Shown piece after piece: positions 34,037 to 42,986 of a stretch of 64,000 nucleotides of DNA. Under the pieces are notes generated by a model. It was given only the letters and a program-made list of their open reading frames with translations, ran no database searches and was not told the origin of the DNA. Every line of letters starts with the position of its first letter. The first letter of the stretch is position 1. Made by a program: the position numbers and the translations under genes. The stretch is from the NCBI RefSeq assembly GCF_004119455.1, contig NZ_NRQT01000001.1, positions 1,178,001-1,242,000 on the forward strand, in the 5' to 3' direction. Origin of the DNA: Chryseobacterium sp. CH25 (GTDB lineage: Bacteria > Bacteroidota > Bacteroidia > Flavobacteriales > Weeksellaceae).

Positions 34037-35242
34037 CTATCGTCCAAATTTAAAATACCTGGAAAGTAGGTGCTTTTTATTTTTCATAAACAGCGAAGCC
34101 ATTTCCATACCCACTACAGAAAAGGTAATTCCGTTTCCCCCAAAACCCAATACAAAGTAAGAGTTCTTAAATTTTGAATGTTCTCCGATATAAGGAAGTC
34201 CGTCTTTTGTTTCTCCAAAAGTTCCGGCCCAAACAAAATCAGGATAGAAATGATAATCAGGCTTTATCTTCTTTAAATTTTTCAGTATTTCTTTTTCCTT
34301 TTTATTAAGAATAGCATCCCTTTTTTCAGCACCATAAAAATCTTCATCTGCTCCGCCTATTAATAATCTGCCGTCATCAGTAGTCCGCATATAGAGATAA
34401 GGATCATCAGTATTCCATACTAAAGTGCTGGTGATACTTTTAAATTTGTCTTTATCCACTTCAGAAACTACGGCATAGGTACTTTTCAGGTTAACAAAAT
34501 TCTCTTTCAGTAAAGTTTTGCTTTCATAGCCGATACAATAGATTATTTTCTTTGCTCTGATCTTAAAACCGCTGTCAATTTTAGCAATATTAAAACCTTT
34601 ATGGTATTCTACGTCTACCATTTCAGTTTTATCAAAGACTTTCAATCCTTTCTTTACATTATGTATAACCAGTTCATGGGCAAACTGAAAGGCATCGATA
34701 CTGGCTCCCTGTTCTGATACTATTCCACCATAGGTATTTTCAAATCCAAATTTTTCCAAAATCTGATCTGCATTCAGCCATTTTACTTCAAATCCGGCAT
34801 TTTTTCTGGTTTCATATTCTTTCTTCAGCCATTCAATATCTTTCTTTTTTGAAGCAAAATACAGGGATTTTTTACGTTTAAATCCTGCATTGGAATGTAT
34901 TTCCTTTACAATAGTTTCTATAGTATCAATAGCCTCTGAACACGCCTTATAACTTGCAACCGCTCCTTTTTCTCCTATCTTTTCTATTAGTTTATAAAGA
35001 GGAACATCTATTTCATATTGCAGCATTGAAGTGGTTGCAGAAGTACTTCCATTACAAAGTTCACGTTTATCAATAAGGATAGTTTTATAACCATCCTTTA
35101 CCATCTGATGAGCAATAAGACTTCCTGTAATTCCGCCTCCTATAATTAAAACATCACAGTTTTCATCCGATTTTAAAGAAGGATATGTAGCAATCAGCCC
35201 ATTTTTTAAAAGCCAGAAAGGTTCATTAGATTTGAGATTCAT
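34037..35242 (-). CDS. FAD-dependent oxidoreductase (DadA/GlpD-like)
   Basis: 401 residues. An N-terminal Rossmann motif VLIIGGGITGSLIAHQM (Gly35-Gly40) with DKRELCNGSTSATTSMLQYE, the SAT-type flavin loop of the D-amino-acid-oxidase group, is followed by VSEQGASIDAFQFAHELV and a C-terminal second FAD stretch GLPYIGEHSKFKNSYFVLGFGGNGITFS. It is cytoplasmic with no signal peptide. The substrate is not evident (amino acid, glycine or sugar acid are all seen in the family). No operon partner is visible. Confidence 0.85.
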   Translation of the reverse strand: MNLKSNEPFWLLKNGLIATYPSLKSDENCDVLIIGGGITGSLIAHQMVKDGYKTILIDKRELCNGSTSATTSMLQYEIDVPLYKLIEKIGEKGAVASYKACSEAIDTIETIVKEIHSNAGFKRKKSLYFASKKKDIEWLKKEYETRKNAGFEVKWLNADQILEKFGFENTYGGIVSEQGASIDAFQFAHELVIHNVKKGLKVFDKTEMVDVEYHKGFNIAKIDSGFKIRAKKIIYCIGYESKTLLKENFVNLKSTYAVVSEVDKDKFKSITSTLVWNTDDPYLYMRTTDDGRLLIGGADEDFYGAEKRDAILNKKEKEILKNLKKIKPDYHFYPDFVWAGTFGETKDGLPYIGEHSKFKNSYFVLGFGGNGITFSVVGMEMASLFMKNKKHLLSRYFKFGR

Positions 35243-35357
35243 ATTGATATTTTATATTAAAAATAACAATATTTATACCTGTTTTAACAATTTTCGATGA
35301 TTGTATGGTGTAATTATTGTTGCTTTATTAAATTCTAACCACCATAAAATATTCACT

Positions 35358-35738
35358 ATGATAACAATTATTCCAGAAGCTCCGGAGAATGTTGCAGCAT
35401 TTAGTGCAACCGGAGAAGTAACGAAAGAAGATTTTGAAAAACTGGTAATTCCGCGTGTGAAAGAGAAAGTAGACCAATTTGGTGAGCTGAATTACTTACT
35501 GTATTTGGATACCGATCTGGATAAGTTTACCATGGGAGCATGGCTTGAAGATTTCTTGCTGGGACTAAAAAACCTTGCAAAATGGAACCGAACAGCTATT
35601 GTTACAGACAAAGAAGGTGTGCAGAACTTTACAGATATTTTCAGTGTTCTGATGCCGGGAGAGTTTAAATCTTTCCCAAAAGAAAATTTATATAATGCCC
35701 TTTACTGGTGCAAAAACGGAAATGAGGTGGAAGTTTAA
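35358..35738 (+). CDS. SpoIIAA/STAS-like protein
   Basis: 126 residues from the ATG at 35358; the frame is open to 35301 but the extra residues do not fit. It matches the SpoIIAA-like (DUF3478) group: ENVAAFSATGEVTKEDFEKLVIPRV, YLLYLDTDLDKFTMGAWLEDFLLGLKN, RTAIVTDKEGVQNFTDIFS and PGEFKSFPKENLYNALYW, quoted in pieces. Such small cytoplasmic proteins have a STAS fold; some bind lipids, but the role is unknown. It ends at a hairpin before the lectin gene. Confidence 0.85.
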   Translation: MITIIPEAPENVAAFSATGEVTKEDFEKLVIPRVKEKVDQFGELNYLLYLDTDLDKFTMGAWLEDFLLGLKNLAKWNRTAIVTDKEGVQNFTDIFSVLMPGEFKSFPKENLYNALYWCKNGNEVEV

Positions 35739-35758
35739 ATCTGCCTTATAAAATAATG

Positions 35759-35790
35759 AAAGGCTGTCTCAAAAAGGCAGCCTTTCTTAT
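35759..35790 (+). terminator. Terminator of the SpoIIAA-like gene
   Basis: The arms AAAGGCTG (35759-35766) and CAGCCTTT (35778-35785) are followed by a short T-rich tail. Confidence 0.75.
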
Positions 35791-35879
35791 TATACACCAA
35801 TAACTATCAGATACATACGTAAAAACACCTAATCGTAAATTTGGTATATTATACTGTAATTATTTCCCTTAGTCGTGAG

Positions 35880-35887
35880 TACATTTG
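35880..35887 (+). promoter_or_regulatory. -7 promoter box of the lectin gene
   Basis: TACATTTG, an exact TAnnTTTG match, 28 bases before the ATG at 35916. Confidence 0.6.
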
Positions 35888-35915
35888 TAATGTTAACCAA
35901 CTAAAAATTTACACC

Positions 35916-36260
35916 ATGTCAACATTCAAAATCAACATTATCGCAGGACCACTTTGGAGCAATGATGAAGCACAAAAATTAGGACCACGTATCGCAGCAG
36001 CACACTTAGGAAAATTTACCGGACAATGGACTACCATTGTAGAAGGACAAATGAGCGTTATAGAAGTTGAATTAAACACTCAGCCAACAGGAGGTACAGA
36101 ATATACTTTAGACGTTTTAGCCGGACCTATCTGGAGCAACGAAGATGCTAAAGAAATCTGCCCTGCTATCTGTGCATCCTATGGTGGTACATGGAACGGA
36201 CAATGGACAACAGTTGTAGAAGGCAAAATGAGCGTTTGCAGCTGTGTATTTAAATTCTAG
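35916..36260 (+). CDS. Mannan-binding lectin, Microcystis MVL family
   Basis: 114 residues from the ATG at 35916, the length of the Microcystis viridis lectin MVL. It is two tandem homologous repeats: AGPLWSNDEAQKLGPRIAAA ending GQWTTIVEGQMSV (about 10-48), and AGPIWSNEDAKEICPAICAS ending GQWTTVVEGKMSV (about 69-107). MVL binds the Man-alpha/GlcNAc core of high-mannose glycans through each repeat. There is no signal peptide, as in MVL. Cys residues occur only in the second repeat (82, 86, 108, 110). It has its own promoter and terminator; no neighbour explains its use. Confidence 0.9.
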   Translation: MSTFKINIIAGPLWSNDEAQKLGPRIAAAHLGKFTGQWTTIVEGQMSVIEVELNTQPTGGTEYTLDVLAGPIWSNEDAKEICPAICASYGGTWNGQWTTVVEGKMSVCSCVFKF

Positions 36261-36288
36261 TAGAAAAAACCAATGTATTAATTTAAAA

Positions 36289-36334
36289 AAGCTGTCTCAA
36301 ACATCAATTTTGACTTTGGGACAGCTTATTTTTT
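36289..36334 (+). terminator. Terminator of the lectin gene
   Basis: The arms AAGCTGTC (36289-36296) and GACAGCTT (36320-36327) are extended by CAAA/TTTG, and a T-run of about seven begins at 36329. Confidence 0.85.
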
Positions 36335-36403
36335 TATTCTCGAAATTCTGGGAGATTACACAGATATTCTATACTCGATGTTTGGTTTTAAACCTGCATA
36401 CTT

Positions 36404-37606
36404 TTATTTATCACATGAAACACATTCTGCAACAGCTTCTTCTTCATTTGCTGCTTGTGAACCATACAGATACATATATCTTACACTGATTACAAATCCA
36501 ATAAAAGTCATTCCTACTCCTACTAACGATGGATAATTGAAAGGCAATCCATATTCTAGAGGAATTCCGCCCAGAAAAGCACCCATCGCATTCGCAATAT
36601 TAAATCCTGCCTGCATAAAAGCTGCTGCCATCATTTCACTTTTCGGTGCTGCTTTCATCATCATGATATTAATAGGTGCAGCAATGGACATAGATAAAGC
36701 TCCACACATAAATGTCAATATGAAAGCAATATTCTGATGCTCGGAAAGTAAAAATACTCCTACCAGAGATATCATCATTAAGAAGATCAGAAGTGCACAG
36801 GTTTTCTCAGGCCCTAGTTTATCTGAAACAATACCTCCTGCAAGATTACCTACTACCATTCCTGCCCCAGCAAGAACCATTATATAAGCCATCTGGCTGC
36901 TTTCAACTCCGGAAATTCCTGTCATTAAAGGGGTGATATAACTCAACCAAGTGAAAAGACCTCCAAATCCAATAGCCACGATTGCCAATACCAACCACGA
37001 CTGCTTCTTTTTAAGGAATTTAAGCTCATCCATGAAATGGGTATTTTGATTAGCCTCAATCGACGGCAGCCATAATTTTAAAAACAAGAGGGCAAAAACA
37101 CCAATTAAAGCGACAATAGCAAAATATAACCGCCAGTGGAAGACATGCCCAATATAGGTTACCAAAGGAACCATCACCAGGTTGGCTACGGTGAGCCCAG
37201 TAAACATCATTGATATATAAAATGCCTCCTTCCCTTTTCCAGCCATTTTAGCAGCCACTACGGTTCCTACTCCGAAGAAAGCTCCGTGAGGAAGTCCGGA
37301 CATAAATCTGATGATAAGCATTGTTCCGTAATTAGGTGCAATTGCGGAAAGTCCGTTAAATAAAGTAAACAGGATCATAAAGGCGATCAATACTTTTTTA
37401 GGGGGATATTTTACTGAATATCCGATCAGAATGGGTGCTCCAATTACCACTCCCATTGCATAAGCGGAAATTAAATGTCCTGCTTGCGGAATCGTGATTT
37501 CCAGTGTTTTTGCAATATCCGGTAATAGCCCCATAACGGTAAACTCCGTAGTTCCTATTCCCAATCCGCCAATCGCCAGCGGAATTATTCTTTTATCAAT
37601 CTTCAT
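36404..37606 (-). CDS. MFS transporter, AraJ/DHA1 drug-efflux type
   Basis: 400 residues with about twelve membrane segments. It begins IPLAIGGLGIGTTEFTVMGLLPDIAKTL, the usual start of AraJ/NepI-type exporters (shown in part), and carries the family motif GAPILIGYSVKYPPKKVLIAF. The C-terminus ends EEAVAECVSCDK. An inner-membrane proton-driven exporter; the substrate is unknown. The divergent AraC-type gene at 37783 is the obvious candidate regulator, across a 176-base shared promoter region. Confidence 0.9.
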   Translation of the reverse strand: MKIDKRIIPLAIGGLGIGTTEFTVMGLLPDIAKTLEITIPQAGHLISAYAMGVVIGAPILIGYSVKYPPKKVLIAFMILFTLFNGLSAIAPNYGTMLIIRFMSGLPHGAFFGVGTVVAAKMAGKGKEAFYISMMFTGLTVANLVMVPLVTYIGHVFHWRLYFAIVALIGVFALLFLKLWLPSIEANQNTHFMDELKFLKKKQSWLVLAIVAIGFGGLFTWLSYITPLMTGISGVESSQMAYIMVLAGAGMVVGNLAGGIVSDKLGPEKTCALLIFLMMISLVGVFLLSEHQNIAFILTFMCGALSMSIAAPINIMMMKAAPKSEMMAAAFMQAGFNIANAMGAFLGGIPLEYGLPFNYPSLVGVGMTFIGFVISVRYMYLYGSQAANEEEAVAECVSCDK

Positions 37607-37782
37607 TGTATTTTCTTTTCTGAATTAAGCTGTTAAATTAAAAATGGTGAGCCATCTTTATTTTTGAAAGTGCAAAATTCGACAGAAAGATTGGATTTCA
37701 CACCTCTTTGAATGATAAAAATTTGCTCCATATTAACCTTTTTATTTAATTTTAACTTCACAAACAATCAAAACAGAACAAA

Positions 37783-38682
37783 ATGAAGATTCAGAAAGAG
37801 ACTATAGAATTTGAAAAGGGGAAATCTTTCAAGGTATTTGCTCCCAGTCTGAAAAACTGTTTTTTCTGGCACTACCATCCTGAAATAGAACTAGTTTACG
37901 TAGAAGCGTCCAATGGAATCCGGCATGTTGGGAAAAATATTTCGGGTTTTACCGACACTGAACTTTTGTTGATTGGAGCCAATGTACCCCATCTTAATTT
38001 TGATTACGGAATACAGACGGAATGTAAGCAACTGGTATTACAAATGCGGGAAAACTTCCTTCAGGATATTATTCTTCCTGTTCCTGAATTTGAGAATATT
38101 AAAAATCTTTTAGAACATTCTTATCTCGGGTTATCTTTTTCTGGAGAAACCAAAAATATTGTTGTTGAAAAGCTTCAGCTCCTTAAAGAAAAAAACTCTT
38201 TTGAATCGTTAATGGGATTGATAGAAATCTTACAAATTCTGGCCAGTTCTACAGATGTGCACGAGCTTAATAAAGAAGATACAAGAATCAAATGGTTTCT
38301 GAATGATAAGATCAGAATGGGAACGATTTACGACTATATTCATGAAAATCACGATAAGAAACCTAATGTGAATGAAATTGCTCAGATTGTAAGTCTCAGT
38401 ACCCCTGCTTTCTGCCGATACTTTAAAAAGCAGACCAATATGACCTTCACGGATTTTGTTAATAATTACAGGATCAATCAGGCTAAAATATTTCTTTTAA
38501 AGGATTCTTCTGTAACAGAGGTTTGCTTCCAGGTGGGTTTTGAGAGTCTTTCTTATTTTAATAAACTCTTTAAACAGCATACGGGAGAAACTCCTTCAGA
38601 ATTCAAGAAAAAACATTTTAAGCCTATTGAAATTAATGGCAGAATTGGAGTGATTAATAGGGAATCTTCCTGTAATAAGTAG
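37783..38682 (+). CDS. AraC-family transcriptional regulator with cupin domain
   Basis: 299 residues. The N-terminal cupin-like sensor (about 15-110) has FFWHYHPEIELVYVEASNGIRHVG and LLLIGANVPHLNF. The C-terminal AraC double helix-turn-helix (about 185-285) has NEIAQIVSLSTPAFCRYFKKQTNMTFTDFVN and VTEVCFQVGFESLSYFNKLFKQHTGETPSEF, quoted in part from each helix pair. It probably controls the divergent MFS exporter in response to a small ligand. Confidence 0.92.
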   Translation: MKIQKETIEFEKGKSFKVFAPSLKNCFFWHYHPEIELVYVEASNGIRHVGKNISGFTDTELLLIGANVPHLNFDYGIQTECKQLVLQMRENFLQDIILPVPEFENIKNLLEHSYLGLSFSGETKNIVVEKLQLLKEKNSFESLMGLIEILQILASSTDVHELNKEDTRIKWFLNDKIRMGTIYDYIHENHDKKPNVNEIAQIVSLSTPAFCRYFKKQTNMTFTDFVNNYRINQAKIFLLKDSSVTEVCFQVGFESLSYFNKLFKQHTGETPSEFKKKHFKPIEINGRIGVINRESSCNK

Positions 38683-38699
38683 TTTTATTGGCTCGCTGA

Positions 38700-38785
38700 T
38701 TCTGCAGATAACGCAGATTTATATTTTATGAACTTAGATGTTTTTTTCCCACAGATGGCTCAGATTTTCACAGATGATTGGGGAT
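38700..38785. repeat. Degenerate ACGCAGATTT / CACAGATGATT repeat
   Basis: GATAACGCAGATTTATATTT near 38708 and, near 38750, CCCACAGATGGCTCAGATTT followed by TCACAGATGATTGGGG. These short related units occur in non-coding DNA and look like relics of a dispersed repeat. No gene is seen here. Confidence 0.4.
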
Positions 38786-38808
38786 ATTTTTGATATTAGA
38801 TTGTTTGA

Positions 38809-38976
38809 AACCACCCCGGCAAAAAATTCAAAGAATTTTTGACACCCCTCCTCCGGAGGGGAATGATGGAAGCCATTCCTTATTGATTTTGGTTAAGATA
38901 TTTTGTACGTGCCGCCCTATTACCTATTACCTATTACCTATTACCTATTACCTATTACCTATTACCTATTACCTAT
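38809..38976 (+). repeat. Dispersed palindromic repeat element, copy 2, with 7-bp tandem repeat
   Basis: Same block order as 14851-14972: ACCACCCCGGCAAAAAATTC, the palindromic AAAATTCAAAGAATTTTTG area, CACCCCTCCTCCGGAGGGG (a perfect GC-rich hairpin), GAAGCCATT, TTGGTTAAG, then CCTATTA repeated about 8.7 times (38916-38976). As in copy 1, it lies just beyond the terminator of a minus-strand gene, here lipA. Confidence 0.85.
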
Positions 38977-38985
38977 CAAAAAAAT

Positions 38986-39007
38986 AACCGCCCATTGCTG
39001 AGCGGTC
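38986..39007 (-). terminator. Terminator of lipA
   Basis: The arms ACCGC and GCGGT around CCATTGCTGA, with A-rich sequence upstream on the plus strand. Very like the hairpin at 14988-15011. Confidence 0.65.
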
Positions 39008-39013
39008 TGTATT

Positions 39014-39880
39014 TTAATGAATATGTTTTTCTGCGTGATAAGAACTTCTTACAAGAGGCGAACTTTCAACATGTCTGAAACCTAAGCTTCTTGCAAAATC
39101 TCCCAACTCATCAAATTCTTCCGGAGTGATGAATCTCTTCACAGGAAGGTGTTTCTTTGTTGGTTGTAAATATTGTCCTAGAGTGATAACGTCTACATTG
39201 GCATTTCTGATGTCTTCGATAGTCTGGAAAACTTCGTCTTTAGTTTCTCCTAAACCAAGCATAACTCCGGTTTTGGTTCTTCTTTGCCCGGCCTCTTTCA
39301 AATATCTTAAAACCTCAAGGCTTCTTTCATATTTTGCCTGAATTCTCACTTCTCTGGTCAAACGTTTTACCGTTTCCATATTATGAGAGATTACTTCAGG
39401 AGCAACATCTACCAATCTGTCAATATGCTTAGTGATTCCCTGGAAATCCGGAATTAGGGTTTCCATTGTAGTTCCTGGAGAGATTCTTCTTACAGCATTT
39501 ACAGTTTCTGCCCAAAGGATAGAACCCATATCTTTAATATCATCACGGTCTACAGAAGTAAGAACGGCATGTTTGATCTTCATTAATTTGATCGAACGAG
39601 CTACTTTTTCAGGTTCATCCCAGTTTACATCAAGCGGTTTTCCTGTTTTTACTCCACAGAATCCACAGCTTCTTGTACAGATATTTCCTAAAATCATGAA
39701 CGTTGCCGTACCTTCCCCCCAGCACTCACCCATATTCGGGCAGCTTCCGCTTTGGCAAATGGTGTTTAATTTATATTTATCAACCAAAGTCCTTAATTCT
39801 CTGTAGTTCTTTCCGGTAGGAAGTTTTACACGAATCCATTTTGGTTTCTGAACGGTAGTATCTTGAACTAAATTCTCCAT
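39014..39880 (-). CDS. lipA: Lipoyl synthase LipA
   Basis: 288 residues. It has the auxiliary cluster ligands [12 protein letters not shown] (Cys42, 47, 53) and the radical-SAM cluster CTRSCGFC (Cys68, 72, 75), with GGGxT-type and C-terminal blocks ([38 protein letters not shown]) and the Ser-containing tail of the family. It inserts two sulfurs into octanoylated lipoyl domains of 2-oxoacid dehydrogenases in the cytoplasm. A complete promoter precedes it, and a hairpin follows. Confidence 0.98.
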   Translation of the reverse strand: MENLVQDTTVQKPKWIRVKLPTGKNYRELRTLVDKYKLNTICQSGSCPNMGECWGEGTATFMILGNICTRSCGFCGVKTGKPLDVNWDEPEKVARSIKLMKIKHAVLTSVDRDDIKDMGSILWAETVNAVRRISPGTTMETLIPDFQGITKHIDRLVDVAPEVISHNMETVKRLTREVRIQAKYERSLEVLRYLKEAGQRRTKTGVMLGLGETKDEVFQTIEDIRNANVDVITLGQYLQPTKKHLPVKRFITPEEFDELGDFARSLGFRHVESSPLVRSSYHAEKHIH

Positions 39881-39900
39881 TTATTTCTCAAATTGAGGTT

Positions 39901-39929
39901 CAAAGTTAGTGATTTTTTTATCGAAACAA
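39901..39929 (-). promoter_or_regulatory. Promoter of lipA
   Basis: On the minus strand TAACTTTG (39901-39908) with TTG (39927-39929) 18 bases upstream, an exact Bacteroidota-type promoter. The ATG follows after 20 bases. Confidence 0.82.
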
Positions 39930-39955
39930 TCAAAGACAGAGATTGATGAAACATA

Positions 39956-39963
39956 TAATTTTG
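39956..39963 (+). promoter_or_regulatory. -7 promoter box of the gene at 39988
   Basis: TAATTTTG, an exact TAnnTTTG match, 24 bases before the ATG. Confidence 0.6.
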
Positions 39964-39987
39964 TAATTTCAGGACTCAAAATATTTT

Positions 39988-40617
39988 ATGAAGACGATAT
40001 TCTGCATCTTATTGCTTATTTCCAGTACCTTTTGTTGGGCCCAGAAAGAATTTCAGCCAAAGGGTTCTACCATTCTGCAAACCGTGGATGGAGATCTGGA
40101 TGGAGATCAAATTCCTGAAAAAGTAATCATTTATAATACAAAAGATCCCGGCGAACTTGGTGACCTCCGCGAAATTCAGATTTTGAAAAAGGTAAATGAG
40201 CAATGGACCGTCCTTGAAAAATCAACAAATGCAATTCTTGATAGTGAATCCGGAGGAATTATGGGTGATCCCTATTCAGGAACGCGTATTGAAAAAGGAA
40301 TCTTAATTATAGAACATTTCGGTGGCAGCAGCTGGAAATGGGGGTATACAGATAAATACAGATTTCAGAACGGGCATTTTGAACTGATAGGACATACTTC
40401 AAGTTCGGGAAGGCCGGGAGATTATATCAAAAATGTAGATTTTAACCTTTCTACAGGACAGATTAATTTTAAAAATGATGTTGATAATACTAAAGAATAT
40501 GGTCCTTCTCAGAAGGAAACATATATTAAAAAGGGAATAAAAATCAATCTTCAGAACAGAAACGATAAGAGTATAAAAATTATACTTCCTAAAACAAAAG
40601 AGGAAATTTTTATATAA
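39988..40617 (+). CDS. Hypothetical secreted protein with calcium-loop-like repeat
   Basis: 209 residues. A signal peptide ends at TFCWAQK. An Asp-rich loop VDGDLDGDQIPEKVIIYNTKD near the mature N-terminus (given in part) resembles the DxDxDG calcium loops of VCBS/FG-GAP repeats. The middle has LIIEHFGGSSWKWGYTDKYRFQNG, a strand pattern typical of such repeats. I do not recognise the family. It is probably periplasmic or exposed at the cell surface. It is divergent from lipA and has its own promoter. Confidence 0.75.
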   Translation: MKTIFCILLLISSTFCWAQKEFQPKGSTILQTVDGDLDGDQIPEKVIIYNTKDPGELGDLREIQILKKVNEQWTVLEKSTNAILDSESGGIMGDPYSGTRIEKGILIIEHFGGSSWKWGYTDKYRFQNGHFELIGHTSSSGRPGDYIKNVDFNLSTGQINFKNDVDNTKEYGPSQKETYIKKGIKINLQNRNDKSIKIILPKTKEEIFI

Positions 40618-40849
40618 TTGCCCACAAATACACTATCTATTTAACTTTATGTACCTATGCGGTTCAAGAAAAAAATTAACCCACATAGTACATAGATTTT
40701 ATACGTGAAATTACACACGCATCATTTTTATTCGAGAATTTATGGCATTAAAATAAGCAGTATTCAATTTTATCGGAGATAAAATCCTTGCGCCTTAAAC
40801 ACAGTATAATATTAAACTTCTTGCGTCTTTGCGTTTTCCAACAATATTA
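40618..40849. other. Intergenic with relic repeat motifs
   Basis: About 230 bases with no supported gene. It contains CTTGCGCCTTAAACA (near 40788) and CTTCTTGCGTCTTTGCGTTTT (in part, near 40817), a motif style that recurs in flavobacterial non-coding DNA, plus a TTCGAGAATTTATGGCA segment resembling the repeat at 30.8-30.9 kb. Confidence 0.4.
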
Positions 40850-41410
40850 TCAATTATCTTCAAACTCGTTATTCTTAAGCAACTCAGCAAGAACTTTTTT
40901 AGCACGCATCACACGAACTTTTGTATTGGCAACAGAAATTCCCAATTCTTCTGCTATTTCCTTGATGCTTTTTTCTTCAAAAAACCTCAGTTTGATAATG
41001 TCCTGATAATTGGCATCCAGAGATTCAATAGTCTTAATAATCTTCTTTTGCTCTTCCTCAGAAATTAAAAGTTCCTCAGGGGATTTTGCATATTGATTTT
41101 TAACCTCATCAAGATTTTCAACAGCGTCTTCGTTTTCACGGCTCTTTTTTCTCCAGAAATCAATCACTGTATTCTGAGCAATAGTTAAAATCCAGGTTTT
41201 AAACTGAAAATGCGGATCGAACATATCCAATTTCGATAAAACTTTAGAAAAAACATTCACTGTGATTTCATCAGCATCATTTTCATCTTTTACTTTTTTC
41301 ATCACAAAAGAGAAAACATCCACCCAAAAAACATTGATGAGTTTAGTCTGGGCCTTCTGGTCTTTATCCTTGGCCTTTTGAATGAGCAGAAATAGCTGTT
41401 CGTCGTTCAT
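40850..41410 (-). CDS. ECF-type RNA polymerase sigma factor
   Basis: 186 residues from the ATG at 41410. Region 2 (about 15-85) has FVMKKVKDENDADEITVNVFSKVLSKLDMF and FKTWILTIAQNTVIDFWRKK; region 4 (about 125-180) has SLDANYQDIIKLRFFEEKSIKEIAEELGISVANTKVRVMRAKK, quoted in part. It is a sigma-70-family ECF factor. No anti-sigma gene is adjacent, so it may be controlled at transcription or by a distant partner. The promoter box lies only 6 bases from the ATG, so the message may be leaderless. Confidence 0.92.
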   Translation of the reverse strand: MNDEQLFLLIQKAKDKDQKAQTKLINVFWVDVFSFVMKKVKDENDADEITVNVFSKVLSKLDMFDPHFQFKTWILTIAQNTVIDFWRKKSRENEDAVENLDEVKNQYAKSPEELLISEEEQKKIIKTIESLDANYQDIIKLRFFEEKSIKEIAEELGISVANTKVRVMRAKKVLAELLKNNEFEDN

Positions 41411-41416
41411 TAATAA

Positions 41417-41424
41417 CAAATATA
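41417..41424 (-). promoter_or_regulatory. -7 promoter box of the sigma factor gene, close to ATG
   Basis: TATATTTG on the minus strand, an exact match, ending 6 bases before the ATG at 41410. It overlaps the longer in-frame TTG start at 41419, which argues for the ATG. Confidence 0.65.
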
Positions 41425-41559
41425 GAGTATTTGGGTTGAAAATGCAAAGCTGAAACGGCTGTCAATAGTGAATTTTGCTTCGCAAGTGAATAGTCAATCA
41501 GGAAAAGTATTGTTTTATATACTGTTTCAATCCTTTTTACCATTTCTCTTCCTACCCTT

Positions 41560-41591
41560 TTGACTTTATACTTCTGAATTTATTATCTTTG
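41560..41591 (+). promoter_or_regulatory. Promoter of tyrS
   Basis: TTG (41560-41562), a 21-base spacer and TATCTTTG (41584-41591), a textbook Bacteroidota promoter. The ATG at 41619 follows after 27 bases, which rules out the in-frame opening at 41589. Confidence 0.85.
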
Positions 41592-41618
41592 CAACTTAAA
41601 ATTTTAAAGAAAAAATCA

Positions 41619-42914
41619 ATGAATTCCTTTATAGAAGAACTTAAATGGCGTGGTCTGTTTGCTGATATGATGCCTGGAACCGATGAACAACTGAATAAAG
41701 AGGTAACTACTGCATATATTGGTTTTGATCCAACGGCCGATTCTTTACATATCGGAAGTCTTATTCAGATAAAAATTTTAGCACACTTCCAGCAGCACGG
41801 TCACAAGCCAATCGCTTTGGTGGGTGGAGCTACAGGAATGATTGGTGATCCATCAGGAAAATCAGCAGAGAGAAACCTTTTGGATGAGGAAACTCTTTTA
41901 CACTATGTAGACTGTTTGAAAAACCAGCTTTCGAAATTCCTTGATTTTGCAGGAAATGAACCTAATAAAGCAGAATTGGTAAACAACTACGATTGGATGA
42001 AGAATATTTCTTTCCTCGATTTTGCTAAAAATGTTGGGAAGAACATCACGGTGAACTATATGATGGCTAAAGATTCTGTAAAGAAAAGATTTTCTGGAGA
42101 ATCTGGTGCAGACGGTATGAGTTTCACAGAATTTACCTACCAGTTGATCCAGGGATACGATTTCCTTCACCTATATCAAAACAATAATGTAAAACTTCAA
42201 ATGGGAGGCTCTGACCAGTGGGGAAATATCACTACAGGTACAGAATTAATCCGTAGAAAAGCTCAGGGAGAAGCATTCGCATTAACGGTTCCTTTGATTA
42301 CAAAAGCAGATGGTTCTAAATTCGGAAAATCTGAAAGCGGAGAAAACTACTGGTTAGACAAAAAGAAAACGTCTCCATACAAATTCTACCAATTCTGGCT
42401 GAATGCTACCGATGAAGATGCTGAAAGATTTATTAAATTCTATACATTCCTTGGAAAAGAGGAAATTGAGGCTTTAATTGAAGAACATAAAACGGCTGCT
42501 CACGAAAGAAAACTTCAGAAGAAATTAGCTGAGGAAGTAACGGTTTGGGTACACGGAAGAGAAGAATATGAAAAAGCGCTTAAAGCTTCTGAAATTCTTT
42601 TCGGGCGTTCTACAGCTGAAGATTTAGTAAGTCTTGATGAAGAAACTTTCCTTGAAGTTTTTGACGGAGTTCCACAAAAAGAAGTAGCAAAAGCGGATGT
42701 ATTAGGCATCAACATTGTAGATCTTCTTTCTGAAAAATCAGGATTCCTGAAATCTAAGAGTGAAGCACAGAGAGAAATCAAAGGAAATTCTATTTCTGTT
42801 AACAAGCAAAAAGTAAATGATACTTTTACAGCTAATGAAACGGATCTTATTGATGGCAAGTTCTTATTGCTTCAAAAAGGTAAGAAAAGCTATTTCATTG
42901 TAAAGGTTATCTAA
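41619..42914 (+). CDS. tyrS: Tyrosyl-tRNA synthetase
   Basis: 431 residues from the ATG at 41619. A class I synthetase with [18 protein letters not shown] (HIGH-type motif HIGS), [12 protein letters not shown] and the KMSKS-type loop KFGKSES. The C-terminal S4-like RNA-binding region is [26 protein letters not shown] (in part). It charges tRNA-Tyr in the cytoplasm. It has its own strong promoter and a long terminator. Confidence 0.98.
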   Translation: MNSFIEELKWRGLFADMMPGTDEQLNKEVTTAYIGFDPTADSLHIGSLIQIKILAHFQQHGHKPIALVGGATGMIGDPSGKSAERNLLDEETLLHYVDCLKNQLSKFLDFAGNEPNKAELVNNYDWMKNISFLDFAKNVGKNITVNYMMAKDSVKKRFSGESGADGMSFTEFTYQLIQGYDFLHLYQNNNVKLQMGGSDQWGNITTGTELIRRKAQGEAFALTVPLITKADGSKFGKSESGENYWLDKKKTSPYKFYQFWLNATDEDAERFIKFYTFLGKEEIEALIEEHKTAAHERKLQKKLAEEVTVWVHGREEYEKALKASEILFGRSTAEDLVSLDEETFLEVFDGVPQKEVAKADVLGINIVDLLSEKSGFLKSKSEAQREIKGNSISVNKQKVNDTFTANETDLIDGKFLLLQKGKKSYFIVKVI

Positions 42915-42931
42915 TTTCAATACCATATAAA

Positions 42932-42967
42932 AAGTGGGCGCCGAGATTTCTCTCGGTGCCCATTTAT
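42932..42967. terminator. Bidirectional terminator between tyrS and the lipoprotein gene
   Basis: A long GC-rich stem, TGGGCGCCGAGA against TCTCGGTGCCCA with one wobble, flanked by A-rich and T-rich sequence. It serves the convergent genes ending at 42914 and 42987. Confidence 0.9.
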
Positions 42968-42986
42968 TTTGACATTATTAGTTTTT

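Noticed and set aside
38916..38976. Tandem array as a possible CRISPR
   Set aside because: The units are 7 bp with no spacers, and no cas genes are nearby.
38778..38987. Open frame through the CCTATTA tandem repeat
   Set aside because: The translation is a simple repeat (ITYYLLP) produced by the 7-bp array, with no promoter and no plausible protein.
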